64,000 nucleotides of DNA from Clostridium sp. AM34-11AC (lineage in GTDB: Bacteria; Bacillota; Clostridia; Lachnospirales; Lachnospiraceae). Location of the stretch: contig NZ_QWGL01000002.1 in assembly GCF_003435375.1 (NCBI RefSeq), positions 1-64,000 of the forward strand, read 5' to 3'. The position numbers were made by a program, and so were the translations under genes. Positions 1-9,463 of this stretch are shown here, one piece after another. Position 1 is the first letter of the stretch. Each line of letters begins with the position of its first letter. Below the pieces are notes generated by a model. It saw only the letters and a program-made list of their open reading frames with translations. It was not told where the DNA came from and ran no database searches.

Positions 1-31
1 TCTACTTTTTCTTGAAATACCCAAAACTCAG

Positions 32-66
32 AAAGAACCGACACACCTCGGAAACAGCGGTTCTTT
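32..66. terminator. Stem-loop downstream of rpsT, probably bidirectional terminator
   Basis: Arms AAAGAACCG (32-40) and CGGTTCTTT (58-66) pair. On the plus strand the stem runs into a T-rich tail (TTCTTTTTATTT), which suits termination of a gene entering from the left. On the minus strand it sits 35 nt beyond the rpsT stop codon, but its T tract is poorer. Confidence 0.6.
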
Positions 67-100
67 TTATTTATGCGTAATAATCCAGTTCGATGATAAA

Positions 101-364
101 TTAAGCCATTGCGCTTACAGCTTTAGCCAAACGGGATACTTTTCTGGAAGCGGTATTCTTGTGATATACGCCCTTGGAAGTAGCCTTATCGATTTCGCTT
201 GTAGCAGCAAGAAGTGCAGCCTGTGCAGCAGCCTTGTCACCAGCAGTAATTGCAGCCTCTACCTTCTTAACGAAAGTTTTCACTTTGGATCTGATTGCTT
301 TGTTTCTAGCAGCTCTTGTCTCTGCTACTACGATTCTTTTCTTTGCAGATTTGATGTTAGCCAA
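101..364 (-). CDS. rpsT: 30S ribosomal protein S20
   Basis: Small basic protein of about 87 residues that binds 16S rRNA in the 30S subunit. The N-terminus ANIKSAKKR and the lysine- and alanine-rich helical remainder are typical of S20. The start is taken as TTG at 364, because GGAGGTG (371-377) lies just upstream at correct spacing and the protein then begins MANIKS. An in-frame ATG at 379 overlaps the Shine-Dalgarno itself and would add five untypical residues. It is transcribed alone, divergently from gpr, from the promoter at 457-485. rpsT next to gpr is conserved in Firmicutes. Confidence 0.96.
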   Translation of the reverse strand: MANIKSAKKRIVVAETRAARNKAIRSKVKTFVKKVEAAITAGDKAAAQAALLAATSEIDKATSKGVYHKNTASRKVSRLAKAVSAMA

Positions 365-456
365 TCTGTACACCTCCATATTATTTTAAAAAATTATCTC
401 TGTTTGTTTTGCATCAAAGCCTGGACACGGACAGTTCAATGTAAACATACTATTAC

Positions 457-485
457 ATTCTAGCGAATATTTCCCGGTATGTCAA
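457..485 (-). promoter_or_regulatory. Sigma-A promoter of rpsT
   Basis: On the minus strand a perfect -35 TTGACA (480-485) is followed by a 17-bp spacer and -10 TAGAAT (457-462), giving an untranslated leader of about 85 nt. On the opposite strand CATACTA (446-452) resembles a sigma-G -10 box for gpr, but no convincing -35 partner was found at the right distance, so that is only a suggestion. Confidence 0.85.
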
Positions 486-544
486 TACATAAATTGCTTT
501 TTTGCGAGAAAAATAAGGAGAAAGTTGAGATAGGAGGCGTGTTT

Positions 545-1606
545 ATGAGACAGGCGGATGTGGAGTTTACGGTGAGGACGGATCTGGCGCTGGAGGAGAG
601 AGAGAAGGTGCAGGGGAGTGAGATTCCGGGGATCCGGGTGCGGGAGTGGGAGAAGGAGGAGACTGGGATCCGGGTGACGGAGGTCGCGGTGTGTGATGAG
701 AGAGGAGAGAAGGCGCTGGGAAAGCCGGTGGGGATGTATTTGACGGTGGAGGCGGCTTCGCTGGCGAAGAAGGATGATGATTATCACAGGGAGGTCTCGG
801 AGGAGTTGGCGGGGCTTTTGCGGGGGATGCTAAAGGAGCATGGGCTTGAGACGGAGAAGATGGGGCGGCCGGTGAGAACTCTGGTCGTTGGCCTGGGAAA
901 TCCGGAGGCGACGCCGGATGCTTTGGGACCGAAGGTTTTGGAGCATCTTCAGGCGACGAGGCATCTGGAGCTGGAGTATGGGACGGATTTTTGCAGGAAG
1001 CACGGGTATCCGGTCTTAAGCGGGATCACGCCGGGGGTCATGGCGCAGACGGGGATGGAGACGGCGGAGATCGTGAAAGGCATTGTGCAGGAGACGGAGC
1101 CGGACGCAGTGATCGTTGTGGATGCGTTGGCGGCGAGAAGTGCCGGGAGACTGGGAGTCACGGTGCAGCTATCCGATACGGGGATCCAGCCGGGATCCGG
1201 GGTCGGGAATCACCGGAGCGGGCTGACGGAGGAGACACTGGGGATTCCTGTGTTTGCGATCGGGATCCCGATGGTCGTCGGGGCGGCGGCGATCGTGTAT
1301 GATACGGTTGGGGCGATGACGGAGGTGTTGAGGGAGAAGATAGGGTGTGATGTTTTGGAAAAAGATGATGAGGTAATGGAAGCGGAGGACTCGGACAGGG
1401 ATCGAAATGGTGAAAAGAAAAGAAAATCCGGAGAGAAGAAGCTGGAAATTCTTCGGGTAGAAGAATCTTATGAGCTTGTTAAGGAACTCTTAAAGCCGGA
1501 CCTCGGTCCCATGTATGTGACGCCCCATGATATTGATGAGCGGGTGGATTTTCTGAGCTTTACGATCTCGGAGGCGATCCATGAGGCGTTGTTCAGAACT
1601 GCATAG
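545..1606 (+). CDS. gpr: Germination protease GPR (peptidase A25)
   Basis: Degrades small acid-soluble spore proteins at germination; the family is made as a self-processed zymogen in the forespore. The 353-residue sequence has the family landmarks RTDLALE (residues 11-17), VVGLGN (114-119) and TPDALGP (123-129), then DALAAR and SDTGI-PGSGVGN, which closely track Bacillus GPR. A charged stretch (about residues 275-300, rich in E, D, K, R) is an insertion relative to my memory of Bacillus GPR. ATG 545 is chosen because GGAGG lies 8 nt upstream; an upstream in-frame ATG at 479 lacks a ribosome site. spoIIP follows, as in Bacillus. Its presence indicates an endospore former. Confidence 0.96.
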   Translation: MRQADVEFTVRTDLALEEREKVQGSEIPGIRVREWEKEETGIRVTEVAVCDERGEKALGKPVGMYLTVEAASLAKKDDDYHREVSEELAGLLRGMLKEHGLETEKMGRPVRTLVVGLGNPEATPDALGPKVLEHLQATRHLELEYGTDFCRKHGYPVLSGITPGVMAQTGMETAEIVKGIVQETEPDAVIVVDALAARSAGRLGVTVQLSDTGIQPGSGVGNHRSGLTEETLGIPVFAIGIPMVVGAAAIVYDTVGAMTEVLREKIGCDVLEKDDEVMEAEDSDRDRNGEKKRKSGEKKLEILRVEESYELVKELLKPDLGPMYVTPHDIDERVDFLSFTISEAIHEALFRTA

Positions 1607-1769
1607 ATTTGCGTGATATATGTGAAAAACTCTGCATTTTTTATTCGGAAATGGCTGTTGGTGCCTGGCTGATATGGTTCGGATTTTGCGGCGGCAGTAT
1701 GGTTGCGCAGGTACTGAATAACCGCATATTCACATAAACTGTAAAGAAACGGCGAATCAGGCGGCAGAT

Positions 1770-3122
1770 ATGAGGCGGAGATGGTACTATTTTAAGCGGA
1801 TGCTTCAGGCGGACCGCCTGTTTGTTGCGCAGATGATCGGAAATATCATCAGGATGATCCAGTATGCCGGGCGGTGGATCGTGTTGGCGGTGGTCTGCGT
1901 GGCGGCGCTGTATCTCGGACGTGGGTTGTGTGCGGGCGCATGGAAGGATTTCTATGAAAATTACGCGGTGCGGATCGCGGATGATGTGATGCGGGGATTT
2001 CTTCCGGCGTGGAAGGAGGATGAGGGTACGGCTTTTTATCTGGAGAGCAGAAAAAATGGCAGCAGGCGGACAAAGGAGTATGAGGAGATATTTGGGATCG
2101 AGAATGAGAATGGGGTACTGCGGGCAGAATGGATCGCAGACAGGGAACAAAATCAGGGAGTTTACGGAGATGATCGTAGGAAGAATGCATGGGGAAGCGG
2201 AAATGCGGATGAAAATGCACAAGACAGAACAAAAACAGAAAGTTCAGAAGAATGGGGGAATTCGGGAAAAAGCGGAACTGGAGAAAACGGATCATCCCAG
2301 AATGAAAAGACGACACTCGCAGGCCTGCTCGCAGCAGGAACCTTCAACACCGGAAATTCCGGCATCATTTTAGAAAAACTCAACGATTACGACTACCTGA
2401 TGAAAAAATTCTACAACGTCCACCCCACAACAACGGCGGGCCGGGACCTGATGCGGGCGGAGAATTTCCTCGCCGCGGACCTTTCCATCGAAAAAAACGC
2501 CGACATCCCCCAGATCCTGATCTACCATACCCACTCCCAGGAGACCTACGCCGACTACCCGGAAAATTCGGAGGCGGACGTGATCCACCTCGGAGAGTGC
2601 CTGGCGAAGCTTCTCAGGGAAAAGGGGTACAACGTGTACCATGATGAGAGCGTCTACGATTACCGGAACGGAAAGCTGGACCGCAGTGCGGCGTATACCT
2701 ACGCCCTCGACGGGATCTCTGGTCTCCTGCAGAAATACCCGTCTATCGAGGTGGTCTTGGATGTCCACCGGGACGGCGTCTCGGATGGGACGAGACTTGT
2801 GACGGAGATCGACGGGACGGAGACCGCGAAGATCATGTTCTTCAACGGGACATCCATGAGCCCGGACGGCCCCATCGAGTATCTTCCGAATCCAAATCTC
2901 AAGGAAAACCTGGCGTTCAGCTTCCAGATGCAGCTTCTGGCTGCTGGAAAATATCCGGGACTTACGCGAAAGATCTATTTAAAAGGCCTCCGCTATAACG
3001 AGCATGTCCGGGCGCGTTCCGCCCTCATCGAGGTGGGCGCCCAGACAAACACGTATGCGGAGGCGAAAGCGGCGATGATGCCGTTATCCGATCTCCTGGA
3101 TCAGGTACTGACAGGAGAATAA
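1770..3122 (+). CDS. spoIIP: Stage II sporulation protein P (engulfment peptidoglycan hydrolase)
   Basis: SpoIIP is the amidase/endopeptidase of the SpoIID-SpoIIM-SpoIIP engulfment machine and acts outside the mother-cell membrane. The 450-residue protein has a basic cytoplasmic start, one membrane segment at about residues 35-53, a hydrophilic low-complexity linker (about 125-185, rich in N, E, G, S) and a C-terminal amidase domain. That domain contains HTHSQE (253-258), the DVHRDG motif and an ALIEVG-TNT segment, which are the zinc-site landmarks of the family. The start is preceded only by a weak CAGGCGG ribosome site. It lies 163 nt after gpr, so it may have its own promoter in that gap, although none was clear. 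Confidence 0.95.
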   Translation: MRRRWYYFKRMLQADRLFVAQMIGNIIRMIQYAGRWIVLAVVCVAALYLGRGLCAGAWKDFYENYAVRIADDVMRGFLPAWKEDEGTAFYLESRKNGSRRTKEYEEIFGIENENGVLRAEWIADREQNQGVYGDDRRKNAWGSGNADENAQDRTKTESSEEWGNSGKSGTGENGSSQNEKTTLAGLLAAGTFNTGNSGIILEKLNDYDYLMKKFYNVHPTTTAGRDLMRAENFLAADLSIEKNADIPQILIYHTHSQETYADYPENSEADVIHLGECLAKLLREKGYNVYHDESVYDYRNGKLDRSAAYTYALDGISGLLQKYPSIEVVLDVHRDGVSDGTRLVTEIDGTETAKIMFFNGTSMSPDGPIEYLPNPNLKENLAFSFQMQLLAAGKYPGLTRKIYLKGLRYNEHVRARSALIEVGAQTNTYAEAKAAMMPLSDLLDQVLTGE

Positions 3123-3139
3123 CAGAACATGGGAAGAGG

Positions 3140-4498
3140 TTACATATTGATCTTTTTCTCCCATTTTCCGGACATATAGTAGAGCTCTACGAGAACCGAA
3201 GCTACGATCCAGCCCACTGGATATCCGAATCCGACAACTGCGGCTGTATTGCAGATCGAGGTCGCGATATAGAGATAGATCTGGCGGAACAGGACAAAGG
3301 AGAACAGCATGATCAGCATTGGTGTCCTGGAATCTCCGGCTCCGCGCATCGCGCCCGCAACGACCTGGTTCGGGCAGCAGAATGCCAGCATGAACACGTT
3401 CATCCGGAGAAACATGGTTCCGTACCGGACAACGTCAGGCTCCTGGTTGAAGACTGCGACGAGCCGAGGCGCAAAGAGGAAAAGGATCCCAGCGCTGGCG
3501 AATGTAATGAGGAGTGCCAGCCGGAGAGCCACACCGGTTCCTTTTTTCGCGCGGGGCAGATTCCCGGCTCCCAGGTTCTGACTCATAAAGGTCGTGGATG
3601 CCTGTCCGATACTCTGCATCGGAAGGAAAACAAACTGGTCGATCTTTGAGTAGCTGCTCCATCCGGCCATGCAGCTGGATCCGAAGGTGTTGATATAGGA
3701 CTGGACATACACGTTGGAAAATGATGTCAGTGACTGCTGAAATCCTGTCGGTAGTCCGACCATGAGGATCTGCCGGAAGATTTTTTTGTTGATCCGCAGG
3801 TCCTTCCAGGTCAGGCGGTAATTCTCCGTGCTTCTGGTGAGAACGATGAGCACGAGAATTGCGGAAACAAACTGGGAGATGATCGTCGCGTAGGCAACTC
3901 CCTCGATGGCCATGCCGAAGCCCACTACAAAAAGAAGGTCAAGGCCGATATTCATGACACTGGAGAGACAGAGGAAGTACAGCGGCCGCTTCGTATCGCC
4001 AACGGCACGCAGGATAGCACTTCCCATGTTGTATACAAGCAGACCGAAAACGCCGGAAAAATAGATCTTTAAGTATACGGAGGCGGACGGCAGGACATCA
4101 TCCGGTGTGGACATAAATTTTAACATATAGGGGGCAACAAAGATTCCAAGACCTGTAAAAATGATCCCACAGATGAAGGTCACTGCCATCGTGGTCTCCA
4201 CGGCAATGTGAAGCTTTTCGTCATCGTGGGCCCCATAGTACCGGCTGATGACGACACCGGCACCAACAGAGGTACCGGTAAAGAACATGACGATCATGTT
4301 GATGATGCTGGTGGTGGAACCTACGGCGGCGAGAGCATGGGAGCCGACAAAGTTTCCAACAACGAGACTGTCCACAGTGTTGTATAGCTGTTGAAAAAGG
4401 TTTCCGATCACGAGGGGAACCGCGAACATGATCAGGAGCTTTGTGATGGACCCTGAGGTCATGTCCATGGACTGCTGTTTTTTCCGAGTTTGATTCAT
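3140..4498 (-). CDS. MATE family efflux transporter
   Basis: Multidrug and toxic-compound extrusion protein, an antiporter of the polysaccharide/MATE flippase superfamily driven by sodium or protons. The 452 residues form about twelve hydrophobic segments. The N-terminal MTSGSITKLLIMFAVPLVIG and the following NLFQQLYNTVDSLVVGNFVG are typical of Clostridial MATE proteins. GGGAG precedes the ATG. It is convergent with spoIIP (17 nt between stop codons) and stands alone, so it appears inserted between spoIIP and lepA, which are usually near each other. Substrate cannot be predicted. Confidence 0.9.
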   Translation of the reverse strand: MNQTRKKQQSMDMTSGSITKLLIMFAVPLVIGNLFQQLYNTVDSLVVGNFVGSHALAAVGSTTSIINMIVMFFTGTSVGAGVVISRYYGAHDDEKLHIAVETTMAVTFICGIIFTGLGIFVAPYMLKFMSTPDDVLPSASVYLKIYFSGVFGLLVYNMGSAILRAVGDTKRPLYFLCLSSVMNIGLDLLFVVGFGMAIEGVAYATIISQFVSAILVLIVLTRSTENYRLTWKDLRINKKIFRQILMVGLPTGFQQSLTSFSNVYVQSYINTFGSSCMAGWSSYSKIDQFVFLPMQSIGQASTTFMSQNLGAGNLPRAKKGTGVALRLALLITFASAGILFLFAPRLVAVFNQEPDVVRYGTMFLRMNVFMLAFCCPNQVVAGAMRGAGDSRTPMLIMLFSFVLFRQIYLYIATSICNTAAVVGFGYPVGWIVASVLVELYYMSGKWEKKINM

Positions 4499-5119
4499 AT
4501 GTTATCTCCCGGGCAGCCATTCAGAAAACGCAGAACGGTCAAGGAATATACAGGATCTGCGAACATGAAGGATAGCTGCTGAAATGATAGAAAAGGTGGA
4601 CGGGTGACGGGACGAAGAAAAGTCCTGAATATACGTGACAAAATGTTAATTAAAGTCTAAATCAGAATGGATGGAATGTCAATTGATTTTACAACACATA
4701 AAAGAATTGTAGTTACAGTTCAGCCATTACATCTTCTTGTTTTCATATTCATGAAAACAAGAAGCTTGGTGGTTCCACCATATGCTGATTTGGATGAAAA
4801 AGTGCTTATGCAAGCAAGCTTGCAACACACTTTCTCATTCAAACCAGCGCATGGCTGAACTGTAACGAATTGTAATTTGTCAGCTTTTTGTCTATTTTTT
4901 ATCACATCCAAACCTCATACTACTGCTTGCGCGGAAACCTAAAAAATGCTATATTTAACATGATAAATTGCCATTCCTGTCCCCGAGGGAGAAATTCCTG
5001 TGTATAAAGGTATTTTCCGATGGACCGAACGATCAGGAGTAAAGATCTGGTGGTCCGACAAGCAGTGACAGAGAAATGGATCATATAAAGAAGAAATCAT
5101 ATAGAAGAGAGGAACATGA
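4499..5119. other. Intergenic region between MATE gene and lepA (no gene seen)
   Basis: This 621-bp gap separates two divergent genes. Its centre holds the palindromic element described separately (4712-4866). Short open frames within the element on both strands are products of the inverted repeats. The rest is AT-rich and presumably carries both promoters; I could not pick a convincing -35/-10 pair. The lepA ribosome site GAGAGG is at 5106-5112. Confidence 0.5.
4712..4866. repeat. Palindromic intergenic element with 16-bp perfect terminal inverted repeats
   Basis: Outer arms GTTACAGTTCAGCCAT (4712-4727) and its exact reverse complement (4851-4866) enclose three further hairpins. These are CTTCTTGTTTTCAT (4733-4746) with its complement (4751-4764), TGGTGG-TT-CCACCA (4767-4780), and AAAGTG...CACTTT (4799-4833) containing GCAAGC-AA-GCTTGC. 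The first and third hairpins recur at 41.9-42.0 kb in opposite orientation, so this is a dispersed repeat. It encodes nothing recognisable. Confidence 0.85.
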
Positions 5120-6934
5120 ATGGTTCATTATTCCCAGGATAAAATCAGAAATTTCTGTATCATTGCCCATATCGACCACGGTAAATCCACGCTGGCGGAC
5201 CGCATTATCGAGAAGACCGGTCTTTTAACCAGCCGTGAGATGCAGGCCCAGATCCTCGACAACATGGAGCTGGAGCGCGAGCGCGGAATCACGATCAAAT
5301 CCCAGGCAGTCCGCACGGTTTACAAGGCAAAGGACGGCGAGGAGTATATCTTTAATCTGATCGATACCCCAGGTCACGTTGACTTTAACTATGAGGTATC
5401 CCGAAGTCTTGCGGCGTGTGACGGTGCGATCCTTGTTGTAGATGCAGCTCAGGGCATCGAGGCCCAGACGCTTGCAAATGTGTATCTTGCCCTTGACCAT
5501 GATCTTGATGTTGTCCCGGTCATCAATAAGATCGACCTTCCGAGCGCTGATCCGGATCGTGTGGCGGAGGAGATTGAGGACGTGATCGGACTTGAGGCTC
5601 ACGACGCACCGAGGATCTCCGCGAAGATGGGACTCAATATCGAGGATGTTTTGGAAGCAATCGTCCATAAGATCCCGGCTCCGAAGGGAGATCCGGAGGC
5701 ACCGCTTCAGGCGCTGATCTTTGACTCCCTCTACGATTCCTACCGCGGTGTTATCGTATTCTGCCGTGTGAAAGAGGGAACCGTGAAGAAAGGCACCCCG
5801 ATCCAGATGATGGCGACGGGAGCTTCCTACGATGTCGTTGAGGTCGGATATTTCGGCGCAGGCCAATTTATCCCCTGTGATGAGCTCCGGGCCGGCATGG
5901 TTGGATACATTACAGCCAGCATCAAGAATGTGAAAGATACCCGCGTGGGTGATACGGTGACGAACCGCTTAAATCCGTGCGCGTCCCCGCTTCCGGGATA
6001 TAAGAAGGTAACACCGATGGTGTACTGCGGACTCTATCCGGCGGATGGAGCGAAATATCCGGAGCTCCGTGATGCCTTAGAGAAGCTGCAGTTAAACGAT
6101 GCGTCCCTGTTCTTTGAGCCGGAGACATCCATCGCGCTGGGCTTCGGATTCCGCTGCGGATTCTTAGGGCTTTTACACCTGGAGATCATCCAGGAGCGCC
6201 TGGAGCGCGAGTACAACCTTGACCTCGTGACGACAGCACCGGGCGTTGTATACCGGATCCACAAGACGAACGGCGAGGTGATCGACCTCACGAACCCGTC
6301 CAACATGCCGGATCCGTCCGAGATCGAATATATGGAGGAGCCGATCGTCTCCGCAGAGATTATGGTGACCACAGAATTTGTGGGCGCGATCATGCAGTTA
6401 TGCCAGGAGCGCCGCGGCGTTTACCTCGGCATGGAATATATGGAAGAGACGCGTGCACTCTTAAAGTATGAGCTCCCGTTAAACGAGATCATCTACGACT
6501 TCTTTGACGCGCTGAAATCAAGATCCCGCGGTTACGCGTCCTTCGACTACGAGTTGAAGGGATACGAGCAGTCACAGCTTGTAAAACTCGATATCCTGAT
6601 CAATAAGGAAACTGTGGATGCCCTTTCCTTCATCGTGTTTGAGGGATCCGCTTACGAGCGCGGCAGAAAGATGTGCGAAAAGCTGAAGGATGAGATCCCG
6701 AAGCATTTATTCGAGATTCCGATCCAGGCCGCTGTGGGTGGCAAGATCATTGCCCGTGAGACGGTGAGAGCTATGAGAAAGGATGTCCTCGCGAAGTGCT
6801 ACGGCGGCGATATCTCCCGTAAGAAGAAGCTTCTCGAGAAGCAGAAGGAAGGCAAGAAGCGTATGCGCCAGGTCGGAAACGTAGAGATTCCGCAGAAGGC
6901 GTTTATGAGCGTTCTGAAGCTGGATGAGGAGTAA
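5120..6934 (+). CDS. lepA: Elongation factor 4 (ribosomal back-translocase GTPase)
   Basis: LepA/EF4 is a translational GTPase that acts on the ribosome during stalled elongation or subunit biogenesis. The 604-residue length is normal. The G1 loop AHIDHGKST (16-24), G3 DTPGHVD and G4 NKID motifs are intact. Domain II, the EF-G-like domains and the LepA-specific C-terminus (from about residue 490, ending in the basic [17 protein letters not shown] region) follow. ATG 5120 has GAGAGG at good spacing; an ATG at 5116 is out of frame. A strong terminator ends the unit. Confidence 0.98.
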   Translation: MVHYSQDKIRNFCIIAHIDHGKSTLADRIIEKTGLLTSREMQAQILDNMELERERGITIKSQAVRTVYKAKDGEEYIFNLIDTPGHVDFNYEVSRSLAACDGAILVVDAAQGIEAQTLANVYLALDHDLDVVPVINKIDLPSADPDRVAEEIEDVIGLEAHDAPRISAKMGLNIEDVLEAIVHKIPAPKGDPEAPLQALIFDSLYDSYRGVIVFCRVKEGTVKKGTPIQMMATGASYDVVEVGYFGAGQFIPCDELRAGMVGYITASIKNVKDTRVGDTVTNRLNPCASPLPGYKKVTPMVYCGLYPADGAKYPELRDALEKLQLNDASLFFEPETSIALGFGFRCGFLGLLHLEIIQERLEREYNLDLVTTAPGVVYRIHKTNGEVIDLTNPSNMPDPSEIEYMEEPIVSAEIMVTTEFVGAIMQLCQERRGVYLGMEYMEETRALLKYELPLNEIIYDFFDALKSRSRGYASFDYELKGYEQSQLVKLDILINKETVDALSFIVFEGSAYERGRKMCEKLKDEIPKHLFEIPIQAAVGGKIIARETVRAMRKDVLAKCYGGDISRKKKLLEKQKEGKKRMRQVGNVEIPQKAFMSVLKLDEE

Positions 6935-6954
6935 ATTAAAATATTGATCCAGAT

Positions 6955-6995
6955 AAAAAGTCCATTTCAGATCGTTCGAAGAAATGGACTTTTTT
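6955..6995 (+). terminator. Rho-independent terminator of lepA
   Basis: AAAAAGTCCATTT (6955-6967) pairs with AAATGGACTTTTT (6982-6994) and ends in a run of T. It lies 20 nt after the lepA stop. Confidence 0.9.
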
Positions 6996-7016
6996 GCACA
7001 TAGATGAGGAACTATT

Positions 7017-8030
7017 ATGAAGCTTACAACATTATGCTACATTGAAAAAGATGACGAATACCTGATGATCCATCGTATCAAGAAGAAACACGACGTCAAT
7101 AAAGACAAGTGGATCGGCATTGGCGGGAAGTTTGAGCGGGGGGAGAGCCCGGAGGACTGCATTTTAAGGGAGACGAAGGAGGAGACAGGCCTGACACTCA
7201 CAAGCTATAGACTTCGGGGCGTTCTGACTTTCGTGTACAATGATGATGATGCCGAAATGGAGTACATTTTCCTCTACACGGCAGATGGCTTTACAGGTGA
7301 GCTGGCAGACTGCAATGAGGGTACTCTGGAGTGGGTTCCTAAGACTGAGATCAACAGCCTGAACCTCTGGGAAGGCGACCGGATCTTCCATCGGCTCCTC
7401 GGCGAGGAAGCACCGTTCTTCTCTTTGAAACTCCGCTACCAGGATGATCTCTTAAAGGAAGCGGTCCTGGACGGAAAGCCGCTGGAGCTTCTTGATCTCC
7501 TCGATGAGAATGGAGAGCCGTCGGGACAGGTGAGAGAGCGCACGCTGGTCCATCTCAACGGTGACTGGCACCGGACGAGCCATGTCTGGGTCGTAAGAAG
7601 ACGGGGGGACGGCGGACATGACCTGCTTTTACAGAAGCGGAGCCGAGGGAAGGACTCCTTCGGGGGCTGCTACGATATCTCCAGCGCCGGGCATATTCCG
7701 GCGGGACAGGACTATCTGGAGTCGGCGCTCAGGGAGTTGAAGGAAGAGCTGGGAATTGCGGCAGAGCCGGAAGACCTGCGGCTTGTCGGGGTCCATGACG
7801 GACGCTATGAAGGCGAGTTCCATGGACGGATCTTTAAGAATCATGAGAAGAGTCATGTTTTTGCTTATGAAAAGCCGGTAGAGATCGAAAAACTCAAGCT
7901 TCAGAAAGAAGAAGTGGAGTCTGTGAAGTGGATGCGGATCAAGGATGTCCTGGCGGCGGTGAAAGCCCATGATCCGGGATACTGCCTGTTCGAGGACGAG
8001 ATCGAGATGCTCAGTGAGGTTCTCGCATGA
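7017..8030 (+). CDS. Tandem two-domain NUDIX hydrolase
   Basis: A 337-residue fusion of two NUDIX domains. The first (about 1-135) resembles MutT/MTH1-type 8-oxo-dGTP hydrolases and has an intact NUDIX box (GX5E, then REXXEEXG, about residues 38-60). The second (about 160-330) resembles isopentenyl-diphosphate-isomerase-like NUDIX proteins. Its box begins GHIPAGQ, so the first glutamate of GX5E is glutamine, while RELKEELG is kept. The ATG has GAGGAA upstream and the stop overlaps the hemW start (ATGA), so the two are translationally coupled. It sits between lepA and hemW, which are normally neighbours. A nucleotide-sanitation role is likely for the first domain; the substrate of the second is unknown. 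Confidence 0.85.
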   Translation: MKLTTLCYIEKDDEYLMIHRIKKKHDVNKDKWIGIGGKFERGESPEDCILRETKEETGLTLTSYRLRGVLTFVYNDDDAEMEYIFLYTADGFTGELADCNEGTLEWVPKTEINSLNLWEGDRIFHRLLGEEAPFFSLKLRYQDDLLKEAVLDGKPLELLDLLDENGEPSGQVRERTLVHLNGDWHRTSHVWVVRRRGDGGHDLLLQKRSRGKDSFGGCYDISSAGHIPAGQDYLESALRELKEELGIAAEPEDLRLVGVHDGRYEGEFHGRIFKNHEKSHVFAYEKPVEIEKLKLQKEEVESVKWMRIKDVLAAVKAHDPGYCLFEDEIEMLSEVLA

Positions 8031-9166
8031 ACGGGGGCATGGAATTATATCTGCACATGCCGTTCTGTGTGAGAAAATGCGCTTACTGCGACTTCCTTTC
8101 ATTTCCGACGGACCAGGAGACCCAGAACCTGTACACGAGGCGGCTCAGGGAAGATATTGACGCCATGGGAAAAAAATACGGGGACATTCCGGTAGATACG
8201 ATCTTTATCGGCGGCGGAACCCCGTCCGTGCCGGATTCGGCGCTGATTGTCGGGATCATGGAACATGTGCGGAAGGCGTTTCATGTGGCGGAAGGCGCGG
8301 AGATTTCCATGGAGGCGAACCCTGGAACCGTGACACGGGAGAAACTCACAGATTACAGGCGGGCCGGGATCAATCGCCTGAGCTTTGGACTCCAATCAGC
8401 AAATGACAGAGAGCTAAAGCTTCTCGGCCGGATCCATACCTGGGCGGAATTCCTGGAGAGCTTCCATCTGGCCCGGGAGTGCGGGTTCACGAACATCAAT
8501 ATCGACCTTATGTCAGCGTTGCCGGGACAGACCCGCGAGTCCTGGAAGGACACCTTAAAGCGGGTCACGGACCTGAATCCGGAACATATCTCGGCGTACA
8601 GCCTGATCATTGAGGATGGAACTCCTTTCGGTGAGAAGTACGGGAGCGAAGAGGGACGGAAACTTCTTCCCGACGAGGATTCCGAGAGGGAGATGTACCA
8701 CGAGACGAAGCGGTTCCTGCGGGACTGTGGGTATGAGCGGTACGAGATCTCAAACTATGCGAAGCCGGGGAGAGCGTGCCGCCACAATATCGGTTATTGG
8801 ACAGGCTTGCCCTACCTGGGACTGGGACTCGGGGCATCCTCCTACATGGACGGCTGTAGGTTTGCGGTCAATTCCGATATGAAGCAGTATCTGGAAGAAA
8901 AGCCGGGGATGTTTACGGATGTGGAAAAGCTCACGAAGAAAGACATGGAGGAGGAATTCTTCTATGTGGGACTACGGATGACAGCGGGGGTGTCCCTCCC
9001 GGAGTTTGAGCGGAGGTTCGGGGTGTCCGCGAAGGACGTCTATCCGGGGCTCATGGAAATGTTTGTGGAGGAAAAAGCGGCAGTATTTCAGGGCGACCGG
9101 TTCGTTCTGACGGATTATGGACTTGATGTAAGCAATTATATTATGGCGCAGTTTCTGCAGGACTAA
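8027..9166 (+). CDS. hemW: HemW radical SAM protein (heme chaperone family)
   Basis: HemW is related to coproporphyrinogen dehydrogenase but works as a heme-binding chaperone. The 379-residue protein carries the radical-SAM motif CxxxCxxC (C14, C18, C21), the glycine-rich IFIGGGTPS segment, and the HNIGYW and LGLGLGASSY motifs of the HemW branch. It overlaps the preceding NUDIX gene by 4 nt. The position between lepA and hrcA is the classical one in Firmicutes. A short GC stem (9174-9184) followed by seven T is a possible terminator just after it. Confidence 0.94.
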   Translation: MNGGMELYLHMPFCVRKCAYCDFLSFPTDQETQNLYTRRLREDIDAMGKKYGDIPVDTIFIGGGTPSVPDSALIVGIMEHVRKAFHVAEGAEISMEANPGTVTREKLTDYRRAGINRLSFGLQSANDRELKLLGRIHTWAEFLESFHLARECGFTNINIDLMSALPGQTRESWKDTLKRVTDLNPEHISAYSLIIEDGTPFGEKYGSEEGRKLLPDEDSEREMYHETKRFLRDCGYERYEISNYAKPGRACRHNIGYWTGLPYLGLGLGASSYMDGCRFAVNSDMKQYLEEKPGMFTDVEKLTKKDMEEEFFYVGLRMTAGVSLPEFERRFGVSAKDVYPGLMEMFVEEKAAVFQGDRFVLTDYGLDVSNYIMAQFLQD

Positions 9167-9463
9167 AGATCCTGCGGAGACCGCGCTTTTTTTCAGCCGT
9201 AGTTTTCGATGTCAGAGATACTGCGTGGAGTGAAAAAGGGCATGCATGCTGAGAAAAAACAAGTAGATCATAAGCGCAGCTTAAATGGTACAGAGGATAA
9301 AAAAGCAGAATACATATATAGATCATGTAAAAAACATGGTAAAAGTGCATAAAACTACTATCAAAAATGGCAATAATGTGATATGATTTGTACAATCCAA
9401 TGAAATGCATGGTTGTACATTTTGCACGGAGAGATTGTATCCAAAAAACAGGGGGATATTATT
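9167..9463. promoter_or_regulatory. Leader region of glgCD with imperfect palindrome
   Basis: This non-coding gap holds a possible hemW terminator (GCGG-AGA-CCGC then T7, 9174-9191). Close to glgC an imperfect inverted repeat, TGTACAATCCA (9389-9399) and TGGTTGTACA (9410-9419), differs by one bulged base and could be an operator. TATGAT (9382-9387) might be a -10 box, but no good -35 was seen. Confidence 0.35.

Noticed and set aside
446..452. Sigma-G promoter of gpr based on CATACTA
   Set aside because: The -10-like box is exact, but no suitable -35 lies 17-18 bp upstream, so it was not annotated as a separate promoter.
161..463. Plus-strand open frames overlapping rpsT
   Set aside because: They are antisense to a clear ribosomal protein gene with its own promoter and ribosome site, and show no protein-like composition.
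1641..2316. Long minus-strand frames (155-193 codons) over spoIIP
   Set aside because: They are antisense to the N-terminal part and low-complexity linker of spoIIP; composition (many H, P, S) is typical of antisense shadows.
4667..4911. Two 63-residue open frames on opposite strands in the intergenic region before lepA
   Set aside because: Both are created by the inverted repeats of the palindromic element; neither has a ribosome site.
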